Positions 16,362 to 27,372 of a stretch of 64,000 bases of DNA are shown here, piece after piece (the stretch's first letter is position 1; each line of letters opens with the position of its first letter). This DNA is from Leifsonia sp. Root1293 (lineage in GTDB: Bacteria > Actinomycetota > Actinomycetes > Actinomycetales > Microbacteriaceae), in assembly GCF_001425325.1 (NCBI RefSeq), contig NZ_LMEH01000001.1, forward strand, positions 134,361 through 198,360. The letters are read 5' to 3'. Made by a program: the position numbers and the translations under genes. The notes beneath the pieces are model-generated. The model worked only from the letters and a program-made list of their open reading frames with translations, made no database searches and had not been told where the DNA came from.

Positions 16362-19300
16362 ATGTCACCCAGAGTCACCGCCATCATCGTCGCCCGAAAC
16401 GGCGCGGAGCACCTTCCGCGGACTCTCGAGGCTCTCTCCCTCCAGACCATGGCCCCCGACGCCGTCATCGCCGTCGACTGCGGGTCGACTGATGGAACCA
16501 ACGCGCTGCTGGCGGAGTTCGGTCCGACGCACCTGATCACCGCGGATTCGGATCTCACCTTCGGTGGGGCCATCGCCACGGCCGTGCGAGTGACCACTCC
16601 GCCCACGGCGCCGAACGAACTGCTGTGGCTCATCGCGCAGGACACCGCGCCTGAGCCGACGGCCCTCGCCGAGCTCGTGGCCGCGCTCGAGACGGCGCCA
16701 TCCGTCGCCATCGCCGGACCGAAGCTGCTCGACTGGGAGCGCGGAGAGTTCATCCGCTCGCTCGGGGAGTCCCTCACGACGCAGGGCGCGACGGTCGCCC
16801 TCGTCTCGGACGAGCTCGACCAGGGACAGCGCGACTCGCTGAGCGACGTGCTCGCGGTGGTGGCCGGCGGCATGCTCGTGCGCCACACGGTCTGGGACGC
16901 CCTGGGCGGGTTCGATCCCGGGCTGCCCGTCGTCGACGACGCGCTCGACTTCTGCGTGCGCGCCCGCCTGGCCGGACACCGGGTGTCCGTCGCTCCGGCC
17001 GCGCGCGTGGCGACAGCAGGAGACGGTGTCGCCGGAGCGAACACATCGCACAAGGGCCGCATCCGTCGACGTCGCGCTCGTCAGCAGCGCGCCGCGCAAC
17101 TGCATCGCCGCCTCGTGTACGCACCGGCCGTGCTGGTGCCCGTCCACTGGCTGTCGCTCGTGCCGCTCGCGATCCTGCGCTCGATCGTCGCGTTGCTCGG
17201 CAAGCAGCCCGGCCGGATCGGCGGGGAGTTCGCCGCGGCTTTCACCGCGGCATTCACGGGAATCAAGACGGCGGCCGCCCGCCGCAGCATCGCACGCACC
17301 CGCAGCAATCCCTGGTCGGTCATCGCGTCGCTCCGCGTCACCCCGGCCGAGATGCGTCGCCGTCGTGCTCTCGCCCGCGAGGCGCGCATCGCACGCGCTC
17401 GCGGCGCCAGGCACGAGATCGGCTTCCTCACCTCCGGGGGAGCCTGGACCGTGCTCGCGGCGGTCGTCGTCGGCCTCATCGTCGCGGCACCCCTCGTGGG
17501 ATCGGCAGCGGTCGGTGGCGGCGGACTGCTGCCGCTGAGCTCGACCCCTGCCGAGCTCTGGCAGAACATCGGCTACGGATGGCGCGATCTGGGTGCCGGA
17601 TTCGTCGGCGCCGCCGACCCGTTCGCCGCCGTGCTCGCCGTTCTCGGCTCCCTCGCGTTCTGGTCGCCGTCGGCCGTGATCCTCGCGCTCTGGGTCGCTG
17701 CGGTGCCGTTGGCGGCCCTCGGAGCCTGGTTCGCCGCGACGCGTCTCACCGATCGCGGAGGCCTCAGGGCCATCGCCGCCGTGCTCTGGATGCTGGCGCC
17801 GACCTTCCTGACGGCCATAGGAGACGGTAGACCGGCCGCCGTGCTCACGCATCTCCTGTTGCCGTGGCTCGTGTTCGCGGGCTTCGCCGCGGCCAGGTCC
17901 TGGTCGGCATCCGCCACCACGGCGCTGATCTTCGCGGCGATCGTCGCCTGCGCGCCATCGCTGACGCCCGCGCTCCTCGTCATCTGGATCGTGCTGCTCA
18001 TCATCAGCGGGCGCGGCTTCTTCCGCATCGTCGGCATTCCGATTCCGGCACTCGCCCTGATCGCCCCGCTGGTGCTCGACCAGGCCCTGCGGGCCAACTG
18101 GATCGCGCTGGTCGCCGATCCCGGAGTGCCCCTGGCCGGAACGCCGGCATCGGTCTGGCAACTCCTCCTCGGGTTCCCCGGTGGCGGATTCGGCGGCTGG
18201 GACCAGGCTCTGGCTCTGATCCCGATCGACGGCCTCCAGCCGCAGATCGTGGTTGCCGTGCTCCTCGCGCCGCTCGCGATCCTCGGGCTGCTCGCCCTGT
18301 TCCTGCCGGGCTTCCGGAGCGCAGCTTTCGCCCTCGGGGTGTCCCTCCTCGGCTTCGCGACGGCCCTCGCCGCCACGCTCATCGTGGTGGCCACCACGGG
18401 ATCCCAGCTGGTTCCGGTGTGGGCGGGGACAGGCCTCAGCCTGTACTGGCTCGGCATCGTCGGCGCCGTCACCATCGGCCTCAACGCCATCCCGCGGTAC
18501 TCACTGGTGCCCGCCATCGTCGCTGCTGTCTGCTTCGTGGCTGTCGCAGCCCCTCTCGCCCTCGCTGTTCCGCTCGGACAGTCCGCCGTCGATGCCACCA
18601 CGAACCGCATCCTGCCGGCCTTCGTCTCGGCGGAATCCGCGGGCGATCCGCGCGCGGGAACCCTGGCTCTCGTACCCCAGCCCGACGGCGGCATCCTCGC
18701 CGACCTGCAGAGAGGGTCGGGAACGACGCTCGACGACCAGTCGGTGCTCGCGTCGACCGACCGAGACGTGAGTGCGTCGCAGGAGGAGATCGCCACGCTG
18801 GCCGGCAACCTGACGTCACGCAGTGCCTTCGACGCCGCGGCCGAGTTCGACGCCAACCGCATCCGCTTCGTCCTGCTCGAGCCCGCCGTTCGGATCGATG
18901 GCGCCGCGCCGACCGCCGCCGCCGTCCAGGTCACCCGTCGCGCCGCAGCAGCCCTCGACGGCAACTCCACCCTCGTTCCCGTCGGCCGCACCGACTACGG
19001 CATGCTCTGGCGGGTCGACACCGACGAGGATGATGCCGCGTCGGCCGCGATCCCCGCCGACGCCGGCGGGTGGATCGGCACGGCATCGTTGATCCTGGCC
19101 GCCGTCGTCTTCGGCGCGACGCTGCTGCTGTCCATCCCCACGGGGGTCGGCCGAGAGCTTCCGCCCGAGTCCGCGCGGCGGCGCGCGGCCAGGGAGCGCC
19201 GCGAGCGTCGAGCAGGCCGCTCGCCCCGTCGGGCTGCCGCTGGTGCGATCATCGCCGAGGAGGACCTGCCCGAGGACGGCGTGACCGAGGAGTCGACCGG

Positions 19301-19622
19301 CGATGCCGCTGCGGCTGCCGACGTCGCCGAGGCCGACGCCGACGCAGACGCCGCCCAGGGCGCGGCGGAGTCGCCGAGCGACGGTGAGGCGGCCACCCCG
19401 GGTGCCGACGCCGCTCAGCCGGATCCCGTGCCCGATCCCGAGGCTGAGGCTCGGTCGGATGCGGATGCGGATGCGGATGCGGATGCGGATGCGGATGCGG
19501 ATGAAGCTCCAGCGCCGGATCAGGAACCGAGCCCGGCCACCGAGACCGAATCGACGAACGAGACCACGACGAACGAGACCACACTGACGAACCCGACCGA
19601 GGAGAAGCGCGATGTCGACTAA
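16362..19622 (+). CDS. Giant membrane glycosyltransferase family 2 protein, 1086 residues
   Basis: Residues 4-230 form a GT2 domain: TAIIVARNGAEHL, DCGSTDGT, WLIAQDTAPEP in the DxD region, and GGMLVRHTVWDALGGFD. After a basic connector with many RRR clusters come about 12 hydrophobic segments (about residues 355-740), then an extracytoplasmic domain, another membrane segment near 905-925 and an acidic Ala/Glu/Asp-rich tail. The tail includes a (Asp-Ala)n run near 1032-1047 encoded by a GGATGC microsatellite. This architecture with a following DUF5719 gene and an upstream whiB is typical of actinobacteria; the substrate is unknown but a polyprenyl-linked wall glycan is likely. It overlaps the next gene by 11 bases. 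Confidence 0.85.
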   Translation: MSPRVTAIIVARNGAEHLPRTLEALSLQTMAPDAVIAVDCGSTDGTNALLAEFGPTHLITADSDLTFGGAIATAVRVTTPPTAPNELLWLIAQDTAPEPTALAELVAALETAPSVAIAGPKLLDWERGEFIRSLGESLTTQGATVALVSDELDQGQRDSLSDVLAVVAGGMLVRHTVWDALGGFDPGLPVVDDALDFCVRARLAGHRVSVAPAARVATAGDGVAGANTSHKGRIRRRRARQQRAAQLHRRLVYAPAVLVPVHWLSLVPLAILRSIVALLGKQPGRIGGEFAAAFTAAFTGIKTAAARRSIARTRSNPWSVIASLRVTPAEMRRRRALAREARIARARGARHEIGFLTSGGAWTVLAAVVVGLIVAAPLVGSAAVGGGGLLPLSSTPAELWQNIGYGWRDLGAGFVGAADPFAAVLAVLGSLAFWSPSAVILALWVAAVPLAALGAWFAATRLTDRGGLRAIAAVLWMLAPTFLTAIGDGRPAAVLTHLLLPWLVFAGFAAARSWSASATTALIFAAIVACAPSLTPALLVIWIVLLIISGRGFFRIVGIPIPALALIAPLVLDQALRANWIALVADPGVPLAGTPASVWQLLLGFPGGGFGGWDQALALIPIDGLQPQIVVAVLLAPLAILGLLALFLPGFRSAAFALGVSLLGFATALAATLIVVATTGSQLVPVWAGTGLSLYWLGIVGAVTIGLNAIPRYSLVPAIVAAVCFVAVAAPLALAVPLGQSAVDATTNRILPAFVSAESAGDPRAGTLALVPQPDGGILADLQRGSGTTLDDQSVLASTDRDVSASQEEIATLAGNLTSRSAFDAAAEFDANRIRFVLLEPAVRIDGAAPTAAAVQVTRRAAAALDGNSTLVPVGRTDYGMLWRVDTDEDDAASAAIPADAGGWIGTASLILAAVVFGATLLLSIPTGVGRELPPESARRRAARERRERRAGRSPRRAAAGAIIAEEDLPEDGVTEESTGDAAAAADVAEADADADAAQGAAESPSDGEAATPGADAAQPDPVPDPEAEARSDADADADADADADADEAPAPDQEPSPATETESTNETTTNETTLTNPTEEKRDVD
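19457..19503 (+). repeat. GGATGC hexanucleotide microsatellite inside the GT2 gene
   Basis: Seven exact copies of GGATGC from 19457 to 19498, then a partial copy, coding alternating Asp-Ala residues. A hexamer keeps frame when it expands or shrinks, so it would vary tail length without knocking the gene out. Confidence 0.9.
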
Positions 19623-21063
19623 GCGCAGAATCGCCGTCGTCGGCGGGCGTTCGATCGCCGGGCTGGCCGGGGTCGCCATCGCAGTCGGAGCGGTCGCGGC
19701 CGCCGTCCTGGTGCCGTGGCCGAGCTACTCCGTCACTCCTGTTGCACAGCGGGTCGTCCCGGTGCCGACCGACGCCCAGCGCGTCTGCCCCGGCCCCATC
19801 CTGGCCCTCGCCGAGGACGCGACCCAGGCGACGGCGGCATCGTCGATCGGCAGCGCGAACGTCACCGCCGCCGCGGCATCCGGCGAGCCCGATCCCGAGG
19901 AGTCCAGCCTGGAGGCGCCGGACAACGATGCCGCAGACTCCGATGGCGGGCCGACGCTCGTGACGGTTCCGGCACCGGCGGACGCGACGGAGCCGCCGCT
20001 GGTCGCGGCGAGCCAGTCGCAGGTCGCGTCGACCGACACGCAGGCCGGCCTCGCCGTCGCAGCGTGCACCGAGGCGGTACCCGACGCCTGGCTCGTGGGC
20101 GGCTCCACCGAGATCGGACGCACCACTCTCGTCCTCCTGAACAATCCATCCAGCGTGCTGGCCACCGTCGACCTCGCCGTCTACGGCGAGTCCGGCCCGA
20201 TCGACGCCCCCGGGTCGACAGGCATCCTCGTGCAGCCGAACTCGCAGCGCGTCGTCTCTCTCGCCGGCCTCGCACCGGATGTCGCGTCCCCTGTCGTGCA
20301 TGTCACGTCGAGCGGTGGGGAAGTGGCTGCATCCCTGCAGCAGAGCACCGTGCGCGGTCTCGAGCCCGGCGGAGTCGACATCGTCGGCCCCACCGCCGAC
20401 CCGGACACCACGGCGCTCATCGCGGGCCTGACGGTCTCATCGTCGACGGCGGCCGACCCGGGAGCCCAGCCGGGCGCCGAGGAGGGCTACTCGGACGAGC
20501 AGCCCGGCCTGCGCCTTCTCGTTCCCGGTGACACCGGAACGCAGGCGACGGTCAGCGTCGTTGGGGAGAAGGGAGCGGCGGGAACATCGTTCACCGTCGA
20601 CCTCGAACCCGGCGTCACCGTCGAGGCACCCCTCACCGAACTCGGCCCGGGCGCCTACACCGTGCGAGTCGACACCGACCAGCCCGTCGTGGCGTCGGCC
20701 CGGTCGGCGGTCAGCGGGAACAGCGGCCGCGACTTCGGTTGGTTCACGGCATCGTCTCCGCTCACGGACGAGCCGACCCTCGTGGCGGCGGCCCGCGGTG
20801 CGACCCCGGTGCTGCACGTCTGGAACCCGGGCGAGGATGACGCGACTGTTGTGCTCACCTCGGCGCGCGGCACGACGCGGGAGCTCGACGTCCCTGCGGC
20901 GACGGCCCTGTCCTTCAAGATCGACGCCGGTGCCGGCTACGAGATCACCGACGCCGCCGGCATCATCGCGTCGATCGGCTACGAGACCTCGGTCCGACTC
21001 GCGTCGTTCGCCGTCAACCCGGTCGGAGGCCTCGCAGCGCCGGTGACCGTCTACACGCGCTGA
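19612..21063 (+). CDS. DUF5719 family membrane-anchored extracytoplasmic protein
   Basis: 483 residues. Basic start (MSTKRRIAVV), one transmembrane segment at about 13-36, then a Thr/Ser/Ala-rich extracytoplasmic region with beta-sandwich-like strands (WLVGGSTEIGRTTLVLLNNPSS, VASARSAVSG, AARGATPVLHVWNPG). This pattern matches DUF5719, found beside the giant GT2 gene in actinobacteria. The 11-base overlap with that gene indicates translational coupling and a shared envelope-glycan role; the biochemical activity is unknown. Two cysteines (RVCPGP and VAACTE) may form a disulfide outside the membrane. Confidence 0.8.
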   Translation: MSTKRRIAVVGGRSIAGLAGVAIAVGAVAAAVLVPWPSYSVTPVAQRVVPVPTDAQRVCPGPILALAEDATQATAASSIGSANVTAAAASGEPDPEESSLEAPDNDAADSDGGPTLVTVPAPADATEPPLVAASQSQVASTDTQAGLAVAACTEAVPDAWLVGGSTEIGRTTLVLLNNPSSVLATVDLAVYGESGPIDAPGSTGILVQPNSQRVVSLAGLAPDVASPVVHVTSSGGEVAASLQQSTVRGLEPGGVDIVGPTADPDTTALIAGLTVSSSTAADPGAQPGAEEGYSDEQPGLRLLVPGDTGTQATVSVVGEKGAAGTSFTVDLEPGVTVEAPLTELGPGAYTVRVDTDQPVVASARSAVSGNSGRDFGWFTASSPLTDEPTLVAAARGATPVLHVWNPGEDDATVVLTSARGTTRELDVPAATALSFKIDAGAGYEITDAAGIIASIGYETSVRLASFAVNPVGGLAAPVTVYTR

Positions 21064-21102
21064 CGGTCGGCACGGCGCCGTCCGGCTGACGACCGGGCGG
21101 CC

Positions 21103-21546
21103 TCAGATGCCGCGGTAGCGATCGGGATCGAGATCCCAGGGATCCTTGCCGATGAGGTCGGCGACGGCCCGGAAGACACAGCTCTCGACCATCATGCGCT
21201 GATGGAGGTCGTCGTTGCGGTGCAGTTTCGCCATGCGCTGGATGGGAACCCTGTAGAGCACCACGCGGCGCTCCTCGAGGTTCACGTGCCACCGATCGAC
21301 GTGGTCTCCGTGCAGAGCCTCGGCGGGAGCGGCCGCGATCTCGAACTTCACGTCGTCCAGTTCTGGCCAGATGCCGCGGAGGTACTCGGCCGTCGATGCG
21401 ACGGTGGACTCGAAGAGGTCGATGCGGCCGCGGATCATCGGCAGGTACGGCCCCGTCACTGCGGACCGCAGACCCCGGCCATGACGGTCGAGGATTCCCC
21501 GTCGCGCCGAGGGCGCGGTGCGCGGCGTGCGTCGTGATCGGGGCAT
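21103..21546 (-). CDS. Metallopeptidase-family (zincin-like, PF06262-type) protein lacking HExxH
   Basis: 147 residues. The core VKFEIAAAPAEALHGDHVDRW and VVLYRVPIQRMAKL followed by RVVADLIG-like FRAVADLIGKDPWDLDPDRY match the small actinobacterial proteins named as metallopeptidases in PF06262. Typical members have a HExxH zinc site; here the corresponding helix reads LHQRMMVESCVFRAV, so the glutamate/histidine pair is missing and catalysis is doubtful. The N-terminal 30 residues are basic. It is divergent from the DUF3499 gene across 46 bp and convergent with the DUF5719 gene. Confidence 0.75.
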   Translation of the reverse strand: MPRSRRTPRTAPSARRGILDRHGRGLRSAVTGPYLPMIRGRIDLFESTVASTAEYLRGIWPELDDVKFEIAAAPAEALHGDHVDRWHVNLEERRVVLYRVPIQRMAKLHRNDDLHQRMMVESCVFRAVADLIGKDPWDLDPDRYRGI

Positions 21547-21592
21547 GTCGCCATCCTAGTTCGCGCGAGCGCGCGGGTAATCTGAGGGGGAT

Positions 21593-21811
21593 ATGAACAG
21601 ATCCTGCTCGCGGGTGGCGTGCACTGCTGACGCGGTGGCAACGCTCACCTACGTGTACGCCGACTCGATGGCCGTCCTCGGCCCGCTCGCCATGAGTCAC
21701 GAGCCTCACAGCTACGATCTCTGCGTGCGTCATGCCGAGCGGCTCTCCGCGCCCCAGGGCTGGCAGGTCATCAGGCACAAGGTGCTGGGAGAGGCCGGAT
21801 TCGGCGCCTGA
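21593..21811 (+). CDS. DUF3499 family protein
   Basis: 72 residues beginning [25 protein letters not shown], the DUF3499 signature, and ending in [17 protein letters not shown]. Cysteines 5, 10 and 44 with His 47 could form a small zinc ribbon. The family is limited to actinobacteria and commonly lies beside the metallopeptidase-like gene, as here. Function is unknown. The start follows GAGGGGGAT. Confidence 0.82.
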   Translation: MNRSCSRVACTADAVATLTYVYADSMAVLGPLAMSHEPHSYDLCVRHAERLSAPQGWQVIRHKVLGEAGFGA

Positions 21812-21890
21812 ACGCCGGCGCCGACGCTCTCACCCCGCCCGCCACGATCATCTGCGGCATCCGAGCGCCGCGAATGACAGAATGGCTCTC

Positions 21891-23366
<1,476 letters not shown>

Positions 23367-23404
23367 TGCTCACTGCCCGCTGAGGGCCGGACGCAGTCCG
23401 CGAT

Positions 23405-23419
23405 CGAAGCGTCGCTTCG
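23405..23419. terminator. Small hairpin between convergent ahcY and RDD genes
   Basis: CGAAGCG (23405-23411) and CGCTTCG (23413-23419) pair with a single-base gap, so the inner pairs must open to form a real loop; G/C-rich sequence follows. Modest evidence for a terminator. Confidence 0.35.
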
Positions 23420-23461
23420 GCCGCGACTTCGTCGGGCCTCGGCGGGCGAGCGCGGAGCGCC

Positions 23462-24313
23462 TCAGCGCTCGGGGAAGCCGTGCGGCAATCCGGCGAGCAC
23501 CGGCTCCAGCGCAGCCAGACGCTCCTGCTCGAGGCGCAGGGCTGTTGCCTCCCGTTCACGGCGCAGGGTCGCGACTCCCCACAGGAAGGTCTCGGCGGCC
23601 ACCTCGGGCAGCGGGGACACGTGGACCGACGCCTCACGAGCCAGTTGTTCCGCAGTGCGTGCTCGAGTGGCGGGCACCAGGGCATCGACCTGCGACAGGA
23701 ACTGCGCGATCCGCCGTGACAGGGGATCGGGGAGACGCGCGACATCGGCCACCTGCGCCCACTGGGTCAGCATGGGCGGCATGCCCTGCCGCGGAGGCAC
23801 ATAGCGGGGAACGCGTTCGATCTGGCTGTGGGTCCCGGCGAGCAGATCTCCCAGGCGCTTCGACCGCTCGTTGAGCAGTCCGGTCATGGCGGCGATCGCG
23901 CCGAACGTGAGGTAGATCTCGATGACGCCCATCAGGGCGCGCACGAAGGAATGCCGGAGGGCGATGGCGCCTCCGTCGTCGCGCACCACGCGGGCACCGA
24001 TGGCGAGCCGGCCGAGTGACCGGCCGCGCGTGGCGATCTCCACCACCATGGGGAGGACGAGCAGGAACAGCACCAGGCCGACGATGCCGAGGGCGCGCAG
24101 TGCAGCCTGGTCGAGTCCGGCTGAACCGTACTCCACCACCAGCCAGGCGACCCCGAGCAGGAGACCGACGTAGAGCAGGGCATCGATCGCGGTGCCGGCA
24201 CCCCGCAGGATCACGCTCGCCGGTCGAACGTCCAGTGCGACGGCCTCGCCGGTGACGAGACCGGAATCGTCGGGTCCACTCGACGCGGTGCGCTGCACGA
24301 CGGGGTCTGCCAT
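23462..24313 (-). CDS. RDD family membrane protein
   Basis: 283 residues. Residues 30-170 form an RDD domain with three to four hydrophobic segments: VILRGAGTAIDALLYVG supplies the first Arg/Asp pair, RSLGRLAIGARVVRDDG the loop, and SKRLGDLLAGTHSQI the C-terminal signature. The rest is a cytoplasmic tail with a helical, possibly coiled-coil end (LRREREATALRLEQERLAAL). RDD proteins are small transporters or membrane adaptors of poorly defined role. Its start codon nearly touches the start of the divergent SpoIIM-like gene. Confidence 0.85.
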   Translation of the reverse strand: MADPVVQRTASSGPDDSGLVTGEAVALDVRPASVILRGAGTAIDALLYVGLLLGVAWLVVEYGSAGLDQAALRALGIVGLVLFLLVLPMVVEIATRGRSLGRLAIGARVVRDDGGAIALRHSFVRALMGVIEIYLTFGAIAAMTGLLNERSKRLGDLLAGTHSQIERVPRYVPPRQGMPPMLTQWAQVADVARLPDPLSRRIAQFLSQVDALVPATRARTAEQLAREASVHVSPLPEVAAETFLWGVATLRREREATALRLEQERLAALEPVLAGLPHGFPER

Positions 24314-24329
24314 GCCAGTATCTAATCAG

Positions 24330-25325
24330 ATGGATCTCGACGCATATTCGACCGCCCACGGCGCGGAGTGGGACAGGCTCTCGGAACTGGCCAGAAGCCG
24401 GCGACTCTCCGGCGAGGAGGCCGACGAGCTCATCGCCGGCTATCAGGCGGGCGCCACCCAGCTCTCGGTCCTTCGCACGGCGGCGGGCTCCACGATCCCC
24501 GGGGACAGGCTCTCCGTGTCGTTGTCACGCGCGCGGCTGCGGTTCACCGGGGCGAGCGGCAATGCGGTCGCCATGCTGCCGCGGTTCTTCATCCTCCAGC
24601 TTCCGGCAGCTCTCTACAGGCTGCGCTGGATCACGCTCGGCGTCATCCTCGCCACAGTGCTCGTCTCGACCCTCTATGCCGTCTGGGCCCTGGGTGACCC
24701 GCAGGTCCTGGCATCCTTCGGAACCGATGCCCAGAGGCAGGCGCTGGCCGACGGCGATTTCGTCGACTACTACTCCGAGAACCCGGCCGCCTCCTTCGCC
24801 GGCATGGTGTGGACCAATAACGCCTGGGTCGCAGCCCAGTGCATCGCGCTCGGCATCACCGGCGTCTTCGTTCCCTACGCCCTGCTCGGGAACGCCCAGA
24901 ACGTCGGCGTCTCGGCGGCCATCATGTTCTCCTACGACAAGGGAGACGTCTTCTTCGAGTACATCCTGCCCCACGGTCTCCTTGAGCTCACCTGCGTGTT
25001 CGTGGCCGGTGCTGCGGGCCTGCGCATCTTCTGGGCGTGGATCGCGCCCGGTGCACGCACGCGCGGTCAGGCGCTGGCCGAGGACGCCCGGGCGCTCTTC
25101 ACCGTGGCCATCGGCCTGGTCGTCTGGCTCTTCATCTCGGGCATCATCGAGGGCTTCGTGACCCCTGCTCCGTGGCCATGGGCCGTGAAGATCTCGATCG
25201 GCGTCATCGCTGCCGCGGCCTTCTACGCCTACATGCTCATCGTCGGCGGTCGAGCGGCGCGGGCGGGCGAGACCGGCGACCTCGGCGAGTACGAGGCCGG
25301 TTCCCGCCGCATCATCGCCGCGTAG
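24330..25325 (+). CDS. Stage II sporulation protein M-like (SpoIIM) membrane protein
   Basis: 331 residues from ATG 24330, chosen because MDLDAYSTAHGAEWDRLSELA is the usual N-terminus of this actinobacterial family; ATG 24312 is also open. A helical cytoplasmic N-terminus (RLSGEEADELIAGYQAGATQLSVLRT) precedes about six hydrophobic segments with a central YILPHGLLELTCVFVAGAAGL, the SpoIIM core. Homologues occur in non-sporulating actinobacteria next to RDD, MoxR and DUF58 genes; the role is unclear, perhaps envelope stress or membrane-complex assembly. Only 16 bases separate it from the divergent RDD start, leaving almost no room for separate promoters and leaders. Confidence 0.82.
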   Translation: MDLDAYSTAHGAEWDRLSELARSRRLSGEEADELIAGYQAGATQLSVLRTAAGSTIPGDRLSVSLSRARLRFTGASGNAVAMLPRFFILQLPAALYRLRWITLGVILATVLVSTLYAVWALGDPQVLASFGTDAQRQALADGDFVDYYSENPAASFAGMVWTNNAWVAAQCIALGITGVFVPYALLGNAQNVGVSAAIMFSYDKGDVFFEYILPHGLLELTCVFVAGAAGLRIFWAWIAPGARTRGQALAEDARALFTVAIGLVVWLFISGIIEGFVTPAPWPWAVKISIGVIAAAAFYAYMLIVGGRAARAGETGDLGEYEAGSRRIIAA

Positions 25326-25381
25326 GAGCGACCGGGTACCCCAGCCCGCTGGTGCGGGCCCAGCGAGAGGGCGGCAATGGC

Positions 25382-25418
25382 GGAGAAGCCGCCACGACCG
25401 GGTCGTGGCGGCCTCTCC
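25382..25418. terminator. Strong bidirectional terminator
   Basis: A ten-base GC-rich arm (25388-25397, GCCGCCACGA) pairs perfectly with 25403-25412, and GGAGA/TCTCC extends the stem past a mismatch. It sits between the convergent SpoIIM-like and catalase genes. Confidence 0.7.
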
Positions 25419-25430
25419 GGGAGTCGGTTG

Positions 25431-26927
25431 CTAGGCGCCGACGCCGACGAACTCCGCGGCCTCGTTCGGCGACTCGTCGCCGGTGGCGAGGTTGGACCGC
25501 AGAGCCGCGCCGAGGGCAGCATCCACGTTGGTCCAGTACTGGATCGCCCGCTCTCGGATCTCGGGGATCGTGACACCCCCGACAGCACCCGTGATGGTCT
25601 CGAGGAAGCGTGCCTTGGCCGCGTCGTCGAAGACCTCGCGGTAGAGCGTTCCGGCCTGGCCGAAATCGCTGTCCTCAGCGTGCAGCGTGGTGGCGCTCCG
25701 GACGAGTTCGCCGTCGGACTCCCAGCTGCCGCTCCCGGCGATCGCAGGGTCTGCGACGGGCCCTCCGAAGGAGTTGGGAGCGTAGACCGGAGCTGAGGCC
25801 GGCTTGAAACCGTGCCGGGCAGCGCCGTCCTGCGAGTAGTTGTGCACGGGCGACTTCGGCGCGTTGACCGGAATCTCGTTGTAGTTCGTTCCGACGCGGT
25901 AGCGCTGCGCGTCCGGGTAGGAGAAGACTCGCGCCATCAGCATCTTGTCGGGACTGATGTCGATGCCCGGGACCGTGTTGGCCGGCGAGAACGCCGCCTG
26001 CTCGATCTCTGCGAAGAAGTTCTCCGGGTTGCGGTTCAGCGTGTGCGTGCCGATCTTGACGAGCGGGTAGTCCGCGTGCGGCCAGACCTTGGTGAGGTCG
26101 AACGGATTGAACCTGTAGGTCTTGGCGTCCTCGTACGGCATGATCTGCACGTGCAGGTCCCACGACGGGTGGTCTCCGGCCTCGATGGCCTCGTACAGGT
26201 CTCGTCGGTAGTAGTCGGCGTCGGCACCGGCGATGCCCTCGGCCTGGGCGCCGCCCATCTCGACGTTGCCCTGATTCGAGGTGAAGTGGTACTTCACCCA
26301 GAAGCGCTCGCCGGCCGAGTTGATCCACTGATAGGTGTGAGATCCGAAGCCGGGCATCTCACGCCACGATCGGGGCAGGCCGCGATCTCCCATGAGGTAG
26401 GTGACCTGGTGGGCGGACTCCGGCGAGAGCGTCCAGAAGTCCCACTGCATGTCGGCGTCGCGGAGGCCCGAGCCGGGGAGTCGCTTCTGGGAGTGGATGA
26501 AGTCGGGGAACTTGATCCCGTCGCGGATGAAGAAGACGGGCGTGTTGTTCCCGACGATGTCGTAGTTGCCCTCTGACGTGTAGAACTTCACCGAGAAGCC
26601 GCGGACGTCGCGCCAGGTGTCTGGAGAGCCCTGCTCGCCGGCCACGGAGGAGAAGCGCGTGAGCGTCGGTGTCACCGCGCCCGGCTGGAAGACTGCCGCA
26701 CGGGTGTACTCCGACACGTCGCCGGTCACGACGAACTCACCGTGAGCGCCACCGCCCTTGGCGTGGACGACGCGCTCCGGGATCCGCTCGCGCGCGAACT
26801 GGGCCAGCTTCTCGACGAGGTAGCGGTCGTGCAGTGCGGTGACACCGTCCGCCCCGGCGGTGAGGGAGTGGGCGTCGCTGGGTACCGCGGAACCGGTCTG
26901 GCTCGTCGTGTACTGGCTGTCAGTCAT
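25431..26927 (-). CDS. katA: Catalase, monofunctional haem type
   Basis: 498 residues, the small-subunit clade size. Catalytic His near 55 ([15 protein letters not shown]), the Asn of [12 protein letters not shown] near 128, and the proximal haem ligand Tyr in [14 protein letters not shown] near 339 are present. It dismutates hydrogen peroxide in the cytoplasm. The start codon overlaps the stop of the fur gene by eight bases, so the two are translationally coupled and Fur probably represses both, being relieved by peroxide. Transcription likely ends at the hairpin at 25382-25418. Confidence 0.97.
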   Translation of the reverse strand: MTDSQYTTSQTGSAVPSDAHSLTAGADGVTALHDRYLVEKLAQFARERIPERVVHAKGGGAHGEFVVTGDVSEYTRAAVFQPGAVTPTLTRFSSVAGEQGSPDTWRDVRGFSVKFYTSEGNYDIVGNNTPVFFIRDGIKFPDFIHSQKRLPGSGLRDADMQWDFWTLSPESAHQVTYLMGDRGLPRSWREMPGFGSHTYQWINSAGERFWVKYHFTSNQGNVEMGGAQAEGIAGADADYYRRDLYEAIEAGDHPSWDLHVQIMPYEDAKTYRFNPFDLTKVWPHADYPLVKIGTHTLNRNPENFFAEIEQAAFSPANTVPGIDISPDKMLMARVFSYPDAQRYRVGTNYNEIPVNAPKSPVHNYSQDGAARHGFKPASAPVYAPNSFGGPVADPAIAGSGSWESDGELVRSATTLHAEDSDFGQAGTLYREVFDDAAKARFLETITGAVGGVTIPEIRERAIQYWTNVDAALGAALRSNLATGDESPNEAAEFVGVGA

Positions 26928-27366
26928 GGATCTCCTTTGTGTGTGCTTCGTGCATCTTCTGGCAGGGGGCGCAGAGGCCCCAGAAAGTGATCTCCGCTGT
27001 CGTCAGCGCGAAGCCGGCCGTGTCGGAGGGCGTGAGGCATGGGGCATGGCCGACGACGCATTCGACGTCGGCCACAGCACCGCAGGACGTGCAGACGATG
27101 TGATGGTGGTTGTCCCCGACCCTGCGCTCGTAGAGAGCAGCCGAATCGGCCGGCTCGATGCGCCGCAGCAGGCCTGCCGCGGAGAGGTCCGCGAGCATGT
27201 TGTGCACGGCCTGGATCGAGCTGCCGACGCCGGAATCGACGAGATGCCGGTGCAGCGTGGCGGCATCGCTGTGGGGAAAGCTGTCGACGGCGTCCAGGAG
27301 GGCGAGCCGACCGGCCGTCACCCGGAGCCCGGCCACCCGGATCTCTCTCTCGCGGCTGGACGACAT
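26920..27366 (-). CDS. Fur-family repressor of the catalase operon (FurA/CatR type)
   Basis: 148 residues: an N-terminal winged helix ([48 protein letters not shown]), the metal-binding [20 protein letters not shown], and a second CxxC (CAPC) near the C-terminus, giving the structural zinc site of four cysteines. Upstream gene of a fur-kat pair, as in mycobacteria and Streptomyces. It likely represses its own operon in the reduced, metallated state. No ribosome site is seen and a -10 ends six bases before the ATG, so the message is probably leaderless. Confidence 0.9.
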   Translation of the reverse strand: MSSSREREIRVAGLRVTAGRLALLDAVDSFPHSDAATLHRHLVDSGVGSSIQAVHNMLADLSAAGLLRRIEPADSAALYERRVGDNHHHIVCTSCGAVADVECVVGHAPCLTPSDTAGFALTTAEITFWGLCAPCQKMHEAHTKEIHD

Positions 27367-27372
27367 CCGACG

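Noticed and set aside
19457-19503. CRISPR-like short repeat
   Set aside because: Hexamer tandem copies with no spacers, in frame inside a gene.
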